From Chloroflexota bacterium (lineage in GTDB: Bacteria; Chloroflexota; Anaerolineae; Anaerolineales; Villigracilaceae): a stretch of DNA of 45,168 nucleotides. The position numbers and the translations under genes are program-made. Below, in pieces: positions 17,185 to 24,948 of the stretch. Each line of letters opens with the position of its first letter. Positions within the stretch are counted from its first letter, which is position 1. Under the pieces are notes generated by a model that saw only the letters and a list, made by a program, of their open reading frames with translations, was not told the DNA's origin and ran no database searches. The stretch lies in contig JACRBJ010000072.1 of assembly GCA_016234555.1 (NCBI GenBank), positions 1 to 45,168 on the forward strand, written 5' to 3'.

Positions 17185-18078
17185 ATGACAAACTTTCTAA
17201 CTTCCCTCTCCCAGCCTCGCAAATTGATTCTCGACGGCGCCACTGGCACGGAACTCAACCGCCGCGGCGTGGATACCGGTCTGCCGCTTTGGTCTGCCAA
17301 CGCCCTGTTGACTGACCGTGACTCGAAAATCCTTCAGCAAATCCATGAGGATTACCTTCGCGCCGGCGCGGACATTATCACCACAAACACTTTCCGCACG
17401 CACCGTCGCGCGCTTGCTCCTAGCGGAAACGCCGACCGCGCCCTCGAGCTAACCAGCCGCGCAGTCACCATTGCCCGCGGCGCAATCGTAAACGTCAATG
17501 TGGACTCGCCGCGCAAAGCGTTCATCGCGGGTTCAATTTCCACTCTCGAAGATTGCTACAGTCCCGACCTGGTTCCGCCCGAAGAAGAACTCCGCGCTGA
17601 ACACGCCGAGCGGATCGATCACCTCGTCCAGTGCGGCGTGGATTTGATTCTCGTCGAGACTATCAACACGATTCGCGAAGCCGTTGTCATGGCAAAGCTG
17701 GCAGTCACCACAGGCATACCTGTTGTCGTCAGTTTTGTCTGCAACCGCGAGGGAAAAATTCTTTCGGGTGAGACGCTCACCGAGGCGGCGAATAAATTGC
17801 TTTCGCTTGGCGTCTCGGTCATCGGCGTCAATTGCGGACCAACCGCCGACCTCGTCAAGCCGCTTGCCGAACTGAGGCAAGCCTGCGGCGCGGACTTCCC
17901 TCTGATCGCATACGGCAACATCGGTTACGCGGATGAAAAGGTCGGCTGGGTCAATACCGATGCAGAAAACCCTCAAGCCTATTGCAGTCATGCATCCTGG
18001 TGGCCTGTGAAGATTATTGGCGGTTGCTGTGGTACGACACCTGAACATATTGCTGCGTTAAAATCGATGCCAGGCTAA
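17185..18078 (+). CDS. Homocysteine S-methyltransferase family enzyme
   Basis: This 297-residue (beta/alpha)8 enzyme has ILDGATGTELNRRG at the N-terminus and the three zinc-binding cysteines of the family: C217 in GVNCGPT, and C281 and C282 in GGCCGTTPEH. It moves a methyl group to homocysteine or another thiol. The donor may be S-methylmethionine or betaine; alternatively it may work with a separate corrinoid protein, as in split MetH or MtaA-like systems. The corrinoid locus 12 kb away makes the last idea attractive but unproved. The ATG at 17185 is chosen because LILDGATG starts soon after; no good ribosome site is seen. An upstream in-frame start at 17131 would overlap the preceding gene. 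Confidence 0.85.
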   Translation: MTNFLTSLSQPRKLILDGATGTELNRRGVDTGLPLWSANALLTDRDSKILQQIHEDYLRAGADIITTNTFRTHRRALAPSGNADRALELTSRAVTIARGAIVNVNVDSPRKAFIAGSISTLEDCYSPDLVPPEEELRAEHAERIDHLVQCGVDLILVETINTIREAVVMAKLAVTTGIPVVVSFVCNREGKILSGETLTEAANKLLSLGVSVIGVNCGPTADLVKPLAELRQACGADFPLIAYGNIGYADEKVGWVNTDAENPQAYCSHASWWPVKIIGGCCGTTPEHIAALKSMPG

Positions 18079-18125
18079 AAAGTTTCGCTTCGATATTTCT
18101 TATCTCCCCGTTTACAAGGTTGACC

Positions 18126-20096
18126 ATGCTAATCGAACTTTTCAACAAGCCTGTAGGCTTCTTTTTGCTCGCCATGGTAATCATTCTGATTACACCCCTC
18201 CTCTCGGAGAGGCTGAGACTGCCAGGCATCGTCGGAATCATCATTGGCGGCATGTTGATTGGTCCGCACGGCTTTGGCTTGATGCAGGAAAACGACCGCA
18301 TCGAATTCCTTGCCACCATCGGGCTGGTTTATCTCATGTTCAGCGCAGGGCTCGAAGTGGACATCAATCAGTTCATGCGTGTCCGTGCCCGCGCCCTTGT
18401 GTTTGGCCTTGTCACATTCGCATTTCCGCAAGTCATGGGCATGGGACTTGGTTACATCCTTGGACTTGACTGGCTCGGCATGATTCTACTTGGTTCCGCC
18501 TTTGCCTCCCACACGCTGATTGCCTTTCCCATCCTGACGAAATTCGGCGCGACGCGCAATGAGGCGGTTGCCGTCACCATCGGCGCAACCGTGCTGACCG
18601 ACATTGGCGCGTTCATCGTCCTTGCGGTTGTGCTGGGGGCAAAATCAGGTGGCGGGTTCACGCTCGGTTATTTTGTCCAATTGCTTTTGATGCTGGCGAT
18701 CTTTACTGCCGCCATCATCTTTGGTCTGCCGCGCCTCGGCAAGATTATTTTCCAGAAACTCACGGGACGCGCCGTTGAGTTTCAGTTCGTGATCGTGGCG
18801 TTGTTCATTGCCGCGTTTACTGCCGAACTCATTGGTGTGCATGAAGTGGTCGGCGCCTTTCTTGCGGGGCTTGCGGTCAACTCGATGCTTCCGCGTCACA
18901 GCCCAGTTACGGGTCATGTGCTTTTCATCGGCGAATCGTTTTTCATTCCCGTCTTCCTGCTGTACAGTGGGCTCATCACCGACCCGCTGACCTTCCTCAA
19001 GAGTCCGCAGACCATCGTTGTCGCCGCCGGTGTGACCGTCGTTGCCTATGTATCAAAATTTCTTGCCGCATGGATCACCGCGAGGATTTACAAATACACC
19101 AGGTCCGAATTCTGGACGGTCTATGGTCTCTCGCACGCGCAAGCCGCCGTCACCATCCCGACCCTGGTCATTGGCTTGGAAACGGGATTGTTCGACGCAA
19201 CCCTCTTCAACGCCGCCATTTTGATGATTCTCCTCACTTCGATCACTTCCCCGTTGATCGTTCAGCGCTTCGCTCCCGCCCTGCAAGTTGTTTCCGTTGA
19301 CACTGCGAAGACTTCACTTTTTGACAGGATTCTCGTCCCCGTTTCCGACCTGGGTAAATCCGAGGGACTGGTCACGCTTGCCAGTTTGCTCGCCCAGGCG
19401 TCCCGCGGAAAGGTGCTGGCTGTCAGTGTTGCCCAGGATATGGGACCGAACAAGGATCACAGCCTGCACCTCCATAAGGATTTGCTTGGTCGTCTCACTG
19501 AGTTGTTGAACGACCCCGAAACAGACGTCGAATTAATTCCCCGCATGGACACATCACACGCCCAGGGGATTTTATACACCGCACACGAGAAGGGCGCATC
19601 CATCATTCTCATGGGCTGGCGCGGCAAACGGACCCTGCGCGAAAATGTGCTCGGTTCGGTATTGGATGAAGTCATCTGGGGGTCGGATACTCCTGTGATG
19701 GTCGGCAAACTTGAACTCCCGTTGAACAGCATGCGGAAGGTCGTGTTTCTCGTCCCCGCAAAGACCGTCCCGCCGATTGTTTTGCGTCGCATGTTGCAGG
19801 CGAACATCCTTCTTGCCAAAGCCTTGAATGTCCCATTGGTTGTCCGCGCCGACGCCGAGTATATGCAAATCTTCGAAGCCCTGCTTGCGGTCACGGATGC
19901 TGACCATCCCATCGAGCTAGAAGCACTTGCAGATCACTTCAATCCCGAGAAACTTGAATTCGAGGGGATGGGTGGTTTGATTGTCTTGCCTGGGTTTGGC
20001 TCCCGCAAGCGGGTTGCGGATACTCTGGGAAATATCCCCGAGCAGGTTGTAAAGTCCTTTGATGGCAACTTGATTATTTTGCATTTCGATAAATGA
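18126..20096 (+). CDS. CPA2 cation:proton antiporter with C-terminal stress domains
   Basis: This 656-residue protein has an N-terminal KefB/NapA-like domain with about twelve membrane segments. It shows PGIVGIIIGGMLIGPHGFG and ATVLTDIGAF, where the antiporter site reads TD rather than ND. Near residue 395 a soluble part begins that contains two universal-stress-protein-like units (ILVPVSDLGKSEG, and HEKGASIILMGWRGKR). The first may bind ATP. It probably exchanges Na+ or K+ for protons under the control of a cytoplasmic nucleotide-binding domain. It ends 14 bp from a convergent gene. Confidence 0.88.
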   Translation: MLIELFNKPVGFFLLAMVIILITPLLSERLRLPGIVGIIIGGMLIGPHGFGLMQENDRIEFLATIGLVYLMFSAGLEVDINQFMRVRARALVFGLVTFAFPQVMGMGLGYILGLDWLGMILLGSAFASHTLIAFPILTKFGATRNEAVAVTIGATVLTDIGAFIVLAVVLGAKSGGGFTLGYFVQLLLMLAIFTAAIIFGLPRLGKIIFQKLTGRAVEFQFVIVALFIAAFTAELIGVHEVVGAFLAGLAVNSMLPRHSPVTGHVLFIGESFFIPVFLLYSGLITDPLTFLKSPQTIVVAAGVTVVAYVSKFLAAWITARIYKYTRSEFWTVYGLSHAQAAVTIPTLVIGLETGLFDATLFNAAILMILLTSITSPLIVQRFAPALQVVSVDTAKTSLFDRILVPVSDLGKSEGLVTLASLLAQASRGKVLAVSVAQDMGPNKDHSLHLHKDLLGRLTELLNDPETDVELIPRMDTSHAQGILYTAHEKGASIILMGWRGKRTLRENVLGSVLDEVIWGSDTPVMVGKLELPLNSMRKVVFLVPAKTVPPIVLRRMLQANILLAKALNVPLVVRADAEYMQIFEALLAVTDADHPIELEALADHFNPEKLEFEGMGGLIVLPGFGSRKRVADTLGNIPEQVVKSFDGNLIILHFDK

Positions 20097-20110
20097 CCTG
20101 TTCCCTTCAA

Positions 20111-21175
20111 TCACTTTAAGTATGTATCAAAGAAGGCGATTGTCCGCTGCATGGCGGTTGAAAAATTTTCCGAAATGTTATGGTTGTCGCCGTCGTAGGT
20201 GTATAAATCGGCGGTTTGACCCGCCTCCCGCGTCAGTTCCGCAAGACGGATGGAAAACGCCATCGGGACATCCTTGTCGTCGCTCCCGTGATGCAGTTGC
20301 AGTGGCCCCGATAGACTGGTGAGATAGGATGTCGCCGAGACCGAATCCCAAAACACCGGGTTATCTTCGGGTGAGCCGTATGTTTCAAGCCATGCTGTCC
20401 GCCAGCCGACTCCGCGTGAACTGGGGGAGGGAGTGAATGAACCAGTCCGCCGCCAGTTGTAGAGCATGTCGGGATACGATGCGACCACCCCCGCCCAAAT
20501 CACACCAACTTTTACGTCACTTGAAATGACCATTGCCCGCAGGGTCAGGTATCCGCCCATCGAATGTCCCCACATGCCGATTTTTTCTGGATTCACTTCG
20601 GGAAGTTGCTTGATGGAGGCAACCGCGTTCATCACATCGATCTGATAGCCAGGACTGCCGTACGCTCCCGTTGCCTCCCCTTCGGATGCATCATGTCCGC
20701 GGTAGTCGATGCGGAAGACGACGTAGCCAGCCTTCGCCAATTCATCCACGTAGGCAATATATCTTTCGGTAGTGCGGTACACATCGGGCGGGATGTATCC
20801 GTGATTGAAGACAATTGCGGGGAAGCCGCCTTCGGGCATATCGCTTTCGGGGATGGTGAGCAGGGCATAGATTTTCAACCCATCTGAAAGATAGTAGACA
20901 TAATAGCGGCGATAGTTCGAGCCTTTATCCAACTCCTTGACGATGGTGATTTCACTGCCGGGATAATCTCCCGCTCGCAACGCAATGATGCTCATCGGAT
21001 GTGGAACAGGCGTCGCGGTTGGAATTGGGGTGAAAGTGGCGGTCGACGTGAAAACAGGCGTATTTGTCGCTGTTGCAGTGTGTGCGACAGAAGGGACCGG
21101 GGGATTTGAGGGTGGGACGGTTGGCGCGGTGCAGGCGGAGAGGAAAAGGGCAAATACCAATAAAGTCTTTTTCAT
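20111..21175 (-). CDS. Lipoprotein alpha/beta hydrolase (acyl-peptidase/esterase-like)
   Basis: This 354-residue protein starts with a lipoprotein signal (lipobox LSAC, C15) and a Thr/Pro-rich linker to about residue 62. An alpha/beta hydrolase follows: FNHGYIPP oxyanion region, nucleophile elbow GHSMGGY, HHGSDDKDVP for the acid, and DGDNHN with the histidine. It resembles S9C-type or dienelactone-hydrolase-type exported esterases. GGGAGGAG at 21190-21183 supports the ATG. A strong hairpin at 21199-21237 separates it from the methyltransferase gene upstream, so it is probably transcribed on its own. Confidence 0.85.
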   Translation of the reverse strand: MKKTLLVFALFLSACTAPTVPPSNPPVPSVAHTATATNTPVFTSTATFTPIPTATPVPHPMSIIALRAGDYPGSEITIVKELDKGSNYRRYYVYYLSDGLKIYALLTIPESDMPEGGFPAIVFNHGYIPPDVYRTTERYIAYVDELAKAGYVVFRIDYRGHDASEGEATGAYGSPGYQIDVMNAVASIKQLPEVNPEKIGMWGHSMGGYLTLRAMVISSDVKVGVIWAGVVASYPDMLYNWRRTGSFTPSPSSRGVGWRTAWLETYGSPEDNPVFWDSVSATSYLTSLSGPLQLHHGSDDKDVPMAFSIRLAELTREAGQTADLYTYDGDNHNISENFSTAMQRTIAFFDTYLK

Positions 21176-21198
21176 TACAGAACTCCTCCCTATTTAGA

Positions 21199-21237
21199 AA
21201 ACAACAGGAGACGGTTTATTACCGCCTCCTGTTGTTT
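21199..21237 (-). terminator. Terminator of the MttB1-M20-methyltransferase unit
   Basis: AAACAACAGGAG and CTCCTGTTGTTT form 12-bp arms, extended by CGG/CCG around the loop TTTATTA. Read on the minus strand it is followed by a T-rich tail. It lies 13 bp after the stop of the methyltransferase at 21251. Confidence 0.8.
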
Positions 21238-21250
21238 GCCTGTGTTTTGC

Positions 21251-22129
21251 TTAGGCTTTTGCTGCCGCCTCTGCCTCCGCCGCGCGCAGTTTTTCGGTGG
21301 CGCGGAAATATTTCAGGTAGCGCATCGAATTCGCGTCGCGTCCGAGGAGCAGGTCGGTGCCGCGGATGGTGCTGCCCAGTTTGATGGCGTCGGTGATCGA
21401 ACAGGTTGCGCCCATCTGCATCGCAAGCGAAAGGAAGGCGCTGTTGACCGAATGCCTGTCGGGCAAACCGAAGGAAACGTTACTCGCGCCGAGGTTGATG
21501 TTGACGCCGAAATTCTGCACGAGCATTTGAATGGTCTTCAATGTGACCAGCGCCGCGCCGCTGTCATGTCCGACGGTCATCACCAGCGGATCGATCACAA
21601 TATCTTCGATCGGAATGCCGATCTTCGCGGCGCGTTCGATGATCTTCTCCGCCACCGCCACGCGCTCTTCCGCCGTCTTTGGGATGCCTTCCTCGCCGAT
21701 GGTCAACCCGATGACCGCCGCGCCCCTCGCCTTGACGATGGGCAGGACTGCGCTCAACTGCTTTTCCTCGCCGTTGACCGAGTTTACCAGTGGCTTGCCA
21801 GGTGCGACGTTGAGTCCCGCTTCGAGAATCTTCGGGTCGTTCGAGTCGATGCACAGCGGCACATCCGTCACCGATTTGACGGCCTCGACCACCATTGGGA
21901 TCATCGCCACTTCGTCCACCTGCGGATGGCCGACGTTCACATCCAGAATGTCCGCACCCCAGGCGACCTGTCTCTGAGCCAGTTGCTTGACGTAATCCAT
22001 GTTCTTGTCCACCAGCGCCTGCCCCAGTTTTTTCAAACCTGTGGGGTTAATTTTTTCACCGATGATGACAAACGGTTTGTCGATGCCGATGACAACTTCC
22101 TTTTTGTCTGACTTTAGAATTGTATGCAT
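21251..22129 (-). CDS. Methyltetrahydrofolate:corrinoid methyltransferase
   Basis: This 292-residue pterin-binding TIM barrel is of the AcsE/MtgA/MtvA type. Visible motifs are IIGEKINPTG, ADILDVNVGHP, PLCIDSNDP (pterin-binding Asp/Asn), and NINLGASNVSFGLP. In such systems it takes the methyl group from a methyl-corrinoid protein to tetrahydrofolate, or does the reverse. It closes the minus-strand demethylation locus that also contains three MttB homologues and a corrinoid protein (30548-29892). This fits the folate-dependent route of bacteria rather than the archaeal coenzyme M route. GGAGGG lies seven to nine bases before the ATG. The C-terminus is Ala/Glu-rich. Confidence 0.9.
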   Translation of the reverse strand: MHTILKSDKKEVVIGIDKPFVIIGEKINPTGLKKLGQALVDKNMDYVKQLAQRQVAWGADILDVNVGHPQVDEVAMIPMVVEAVKSVTDVPLCIDSNDPKILEAGLNVAPGKPLVNSVNGEEKQLSAVLPIVKARGAAVIGLTIGEEGIPKTAEERVAVAEKIIERAAKIGIPIEDIVIDPLVMTVGHDSGAALVTLKTIQMLVQNFGVNINLGASNVSFGLPDRHSVNSAFLSLAMQMGATCSITDAIKLGSTIRGTDLLLGRDANSMRYLKYFRATEKLRAAEAEAAAKA

Positions 22130-22149
22130 TGTGCCCTCCGAAAAATTTT

Positions 22150-22213
22150 TAAACCTGACAGGTTTATGGCAGCGTCCATATTGAATCGAGTTTCAAGGAA
22201 ACCCGTCAGGTTT
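22150..22213. repeat. Paired AAACC/GGTTT palindromes in an intergenic gap
   Basis: TAAACCTG-A-CAGGTTTA at 22150-22166 is a perfect palindrome. A related element, AAACC-N5-GGTTT, follows at 22199-22213. They fill the gap between the M20 and methyltransferase genes and look like dispersed elements. Confidence 0.6.
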
Positions 22214-22217
22214 GATT

Positions 22218-23375
22218 TTACTTTTTCAACAATTTCAATGCCGACTCCACCAGCACAGCTGTGCCGATGGGCAGTGCGCTTTCATCCAGATCGAATTTGG
22301 GATGATGCAAAAGATAGTCTTCGTGGCCTTTCTTCCGCACACCCAAAGTGAACATTGCGCCAGGTGCTTTTTCCATGAACGAACCAAAATCTTCCGCGCC
22401 GAGTGTTTTTACTGGTGGCGTGAGTTTTTTTCTGCCGAGCATTTCCGCGCCGACCTTCTCGATTTCAGCGGAGACCCTCTCGTCATTGATCATTGGCAGG
22501 GAGCCAATCTCGAACTTAAGCTCATAGCTGCCGCCCAATGCTTTTGCTACCTCGAACGCGCGTTTGATTTCCGCATGGATTTGTTTTTGAACGGCGACGT
22601 CAGTATACCGCAAGGTTCCTGTGATTTTCAGGCTTTGTGGAATGACATTTTCCGTAAAGCCGCCATTGATCGAGCCAATGCTGACCACAGCTGGTGCAAA
22701 CGGATCTAGCCTGCGCGAGACGATGCCGTTCAGTGCAAAAATGACATGGGCCAGCAGATAGAATGGATCAATGGTCGTCTGCGGGTACGCCCCGTGTCCG
22801 CCTTTGCCTTCGATAATGCCAAACCACGAATCGACTCCACCCGACGCTGGTCCCGCTCCAATGCTGATTGTCCCGACAGGTTCGGTTGGGTCGATGTGCT
22901 GTGCAATGACGTAATCCACGCCATCCATCGCACCATCTTCCACCATGCGCATCGCGCCGCTCTTGCCTTCTGCGTCTGCGGCTTCTTCGCTGGGCTGGAA
23001 TAAAAAGCGGATACGTCCTTCGAACTTTTCCTTCGCCAGGATCTGTGCTGCACCCAATGCCATCGCCGTATGTGAGTCGTGACCGCATGCGTGCATCCTG
23101 CCGTCGATTTTGGACTTGAATTCCACCTCGTTCAACTCCTGGAGCGGAAGCGCGTCCATGTCCGCGCGGATGGCGACCATCTTGCCGCCTTCGCCGATGT
23201 CCGCGACCACGCCTGTCTTGCCGACCCCAGTCCTGACTCGGTATCCCAGCTTCTCCAACTCTGTGGCGACAATTCCCGCCGTGCGCTGGACCTCGAACCC
23301 GATTTCGGGGTGCATGTGAAAGTCACGCCGCCACTCGATGATTTCTTCTGAAATTGCATGTGCCTGTTTCAACAT
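22218..23375 (-). CDS. M20 family amidohydrolase (hippurate/N-acyl amino acid type)
   Basis: This 385-residue metal-dependent hydrolase is of the M20D group. Metal and catalytic residues are visible: MHACGHD (H95, C97, H99, D100), the E130/E131 pair in QPSEEA, H160, and GKGGHGAYPQ at the lid domain. It would release an acyl group from an N-acyl amino acid or similar amide. The ATG at 23375 is fixed by AAGGAT just upstream; a longer open frame from 23609 overlaps the MttB gene and is rejected. Its position inside a demethylase operon suggests it frees the methylated amine or amino acid from an amide-linked precursor. Confidence 0.88.
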   Translation of the reverse strand: MLKQAHAISEEIIEWRRDFHMHPEIGFEVQRTAGIVATELEKLGYRVRTGVGKTGVVADIGEGGKMVAIRADMDALPLQELNEVEFKSKIDGRMHACGHDSHTAMALGAAQILAKEKFEGRIRFLFQPSEEAADAEGKSGAMRMVEDGAMDGVDYVIAQHIDPTEPVGTISIGAGPASGGVDSWFGIIEGKGGHGAYPQTTIDPFYLLAHVIFALNGIVSRRLDPFAPAVVSIGSINGGFTENVIPQSLKITGTLRYTDVAVQKQIHAEIKRAFEVAKALGGSYELKFEIGSLPMINDERVSAEIEKVGAEMLGRKKLTPPVKTLGAEDFGSFMEKAPGAMFTLGVRKKGHEDYLLHHPKFDLDESALPIGTAVLVESALKLLKK

Positions 23376-23387
23376 TGTTTTATCCTT

Positions 23388-23443
23388 TTCACTCGTTACT
23401 TCTAACTTTTTACTGTTCACTGATAACCGATAACTGGTTGTTA
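23388..23443. repeat. Eight-unit heptamer array between MttB1 and M20
   Basis: Eight 7-bp units in register with consensus NTNACTN, for example GTTACTT and TTTACTG. On the minus strand it begins with the TAA stop of the MttB homologue (23443-23441). It stops 12 bases before the M20 ATG and occupies almost the whole 65-bp junction. Confidence 0.9.
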
Positions 23444-24859
23444 CCTCTTTTTTACCAATTCCTTTTCCGCCGCCGCCATGATCGCATCCAATTCTTTCTC
23501 CTGCTGCGGCTCCAGTGGCGGGACTTGATGCTCGCGCAGGATTCGCTCTGCTTCGGCGATGGCACGGTCGGCTAGACTCTTCATTCCGCCGCGCTCCCAA
23601 TTTTCCCACGAATTGCGCTCGGTCATCTTCGTCAACTGGACTTCACCAGCCTTGAGATATTTCATCGTGTGTTTTTGACCAAGGAAATTCCGCGAGCCGT
23701 CCATGATGGTGCCGATGATGTCAACTGCCAGTGCTTCTTCGTCAGCCGGGAAACCGCGTCGCAAGCGCAGGACGCTCAACGCCAGTTCGTTGTCCAAGAC
23801 CATTTGAGCATACGACCCCATCACACCCGCTTCCATCTCGCCGATGCCAGAGAGTTCGTCCGCGCCAGCCAGGGCGGGAATCGCCGCGTTCAGTCCGCGC
23901 TCGAATCCGTTTTGGACATCCAGCGTATGCGAGTTTGTCGAAAAGCCGTACACGTTGACGGGGAAGCCGTAATAATGTCCAAGCTGGACCGTGCCAGCCG
24001 AAGCAATCGCCAGCTCCACGCCGCCCCAGACCGAAATGCCTGTGCGAGGCTCCATCATGGCGAGACGTCCGCAGTAGATGATGGGCAGACCTGGGTTGAC
24101 CAGTTGAGTCAAAACCACCACCGCGAGTGTCTCTGCGTTTTGCTGGGCAATCGAGCCGCTAATGGTCATTGGGGACGTTGCACCCGCCGTCGGGCAGGGG
24201 AGCGCTCCAAACGCAACTCCCGACTTGGCAATCTCGATCATCGCCTCCGCTTCGTGGTCGGGGATGGTCAATGGGCTGACGGGCGATAGGGCAATGGTCA
24301 GCACTTCCTTCGGGTCGCCGATGACCTCCGCCATTTTCAGCGCGTATTTCATCTCTGCGCCATATTGGACGCCAGGTCCCTGCAACGGCTTGGTGGTGAA
24401 CGGCAGCGCGTGACGATACATTGCCAGCGACATCAATTCGCCAGGGACATCCTGCGGCGTGAAAAACGGCGTGATGGTGTGACAATTTTCCAGCGCGTCA
24501 AGCAATCGTGTCGCATCGCGGACATCCTGCATTTGGGCGATGCGTCGAGTGTTTGTTTTGGCGTCGTACACATCGCGTGCACCGCCGAGGTTGTGGAAAT
24601 ATAAATTCCCATCGCCGAGATTCTTGGTCACGCCGCCGCGCCCCTTGATGGAAACTTTCTTGCCAGCCTTCTTGATGCTCTCTTCCACCAACGCAGGTGG
24701 GAAATACACGCGGTTGCCTTTTACCTTGCAGCCTGCGCCCGTCAGAATCTCAAGACTCTCCTTGTGCGTCCACACGTAGCCGACTTCGTTGAGAATTCGC
24801 AGCGTGGCTTCGTGAATCCCCTTGACTTCATCATCCGACAAAAATTTCATGCGTTCCAT
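23441..24859 (-). CDS. MttB family (non-pyrrolysine) methylamine/betaine:corrinoid methyltransferase, copy 1
   Basis: This 472-residue protein begins with MERMKFLSDDEVKGIHEATLRILNEVG, cited here by start only. It shows the MttB-fold motifs NLGGARDVYD, PLTIPDHEAE, GALPCPTAGATSP and YCGRLAMMEPRTGISVWGG. No in-frame amber codon occurs, so pyrrolysine is absent. Family members of this kind demethylate glycine betaine, proline betaine, carnitine or related quaternary amines and pass the methyl to a corrinoid protein; the substrate here is unknown. AGGAG precedes the ATG. It has its own upstream region with a GTCAC/GTGAC palindrome, so it may head a separate transcript with the M20 and methyltransferase genes. 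Confidence 0.9.
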   Translation of the reverse strand: MERMKFLSDDEVKGIHEATLRILNEVGYVWTHKESLEILTGAGCKVKGNRVYFPPALVEESIKKAGKKVSIKGRGGVTKNLGDGNLYFHNLGGARDVYDAKTNTRRIAQMQDVRDATRLLDALENCHTITPFFTPQDVPGELMSLAMYRHALPFTTKPLQGPGVQYGAEMKYALKMAEVIGDPKEVLTIALSPVSPLTIPDHEAEAMIEIAKSGVAFGALPCPTAGATSPMTISGSIAQQNAETLAVVVLTQLVNPGLPIIYCGRLAMMEPRTGISVWGGVELAIASAGTVQLGHYYGFPVNVYGFSTNSHTLDVQNGFERGLNAAIPALAGADELSGIGEMEAGVMGSYAQMVLDNELALSVLRLRRGFPADEEALAVDIIGTIMDGSRNFLGQKHTMKYLKAGEVQLTKMTERNSWENWERGGMKSLADRAIAEAERILREHQVPPLEPQQEKELDAIMAAAEKELVKKR

Positions 24860-24882
24860 ATCGCGTCTCCTCTCGAACGTAG

Positions 24883-24948
24883 GTCACGTTTATAATGTGA
24901 CGCAAAAACTCAGTGGTCTCCGCGTGCTCTGTGGTAAAGTCTTTACTT
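24883..24948 (-). promoter_or_regulatory. Putative control region of MttB copy 1
   Basis: GTCAC-N9-GTGAC at 24883-24901 is an inverted repeat with an A/T-rich centre that reads TATAAA on the minus strand. It lies 24 bp before the gene, where an operator over a -10 box would sit. GTAAAG-T-CTTTAC at 24934-24946 is a second palindrome covering the S9 peptidase stop codon. No clear -35 is seen. Confidence 0.4.

Noticed and set aside
23376..23609. A longer M20 protein starting at 23609
   Set aside because: The added 78 residues are low-complexity, overlap the MttB gene, and come partly from the heptamer array; the ribosome site supports 23375.
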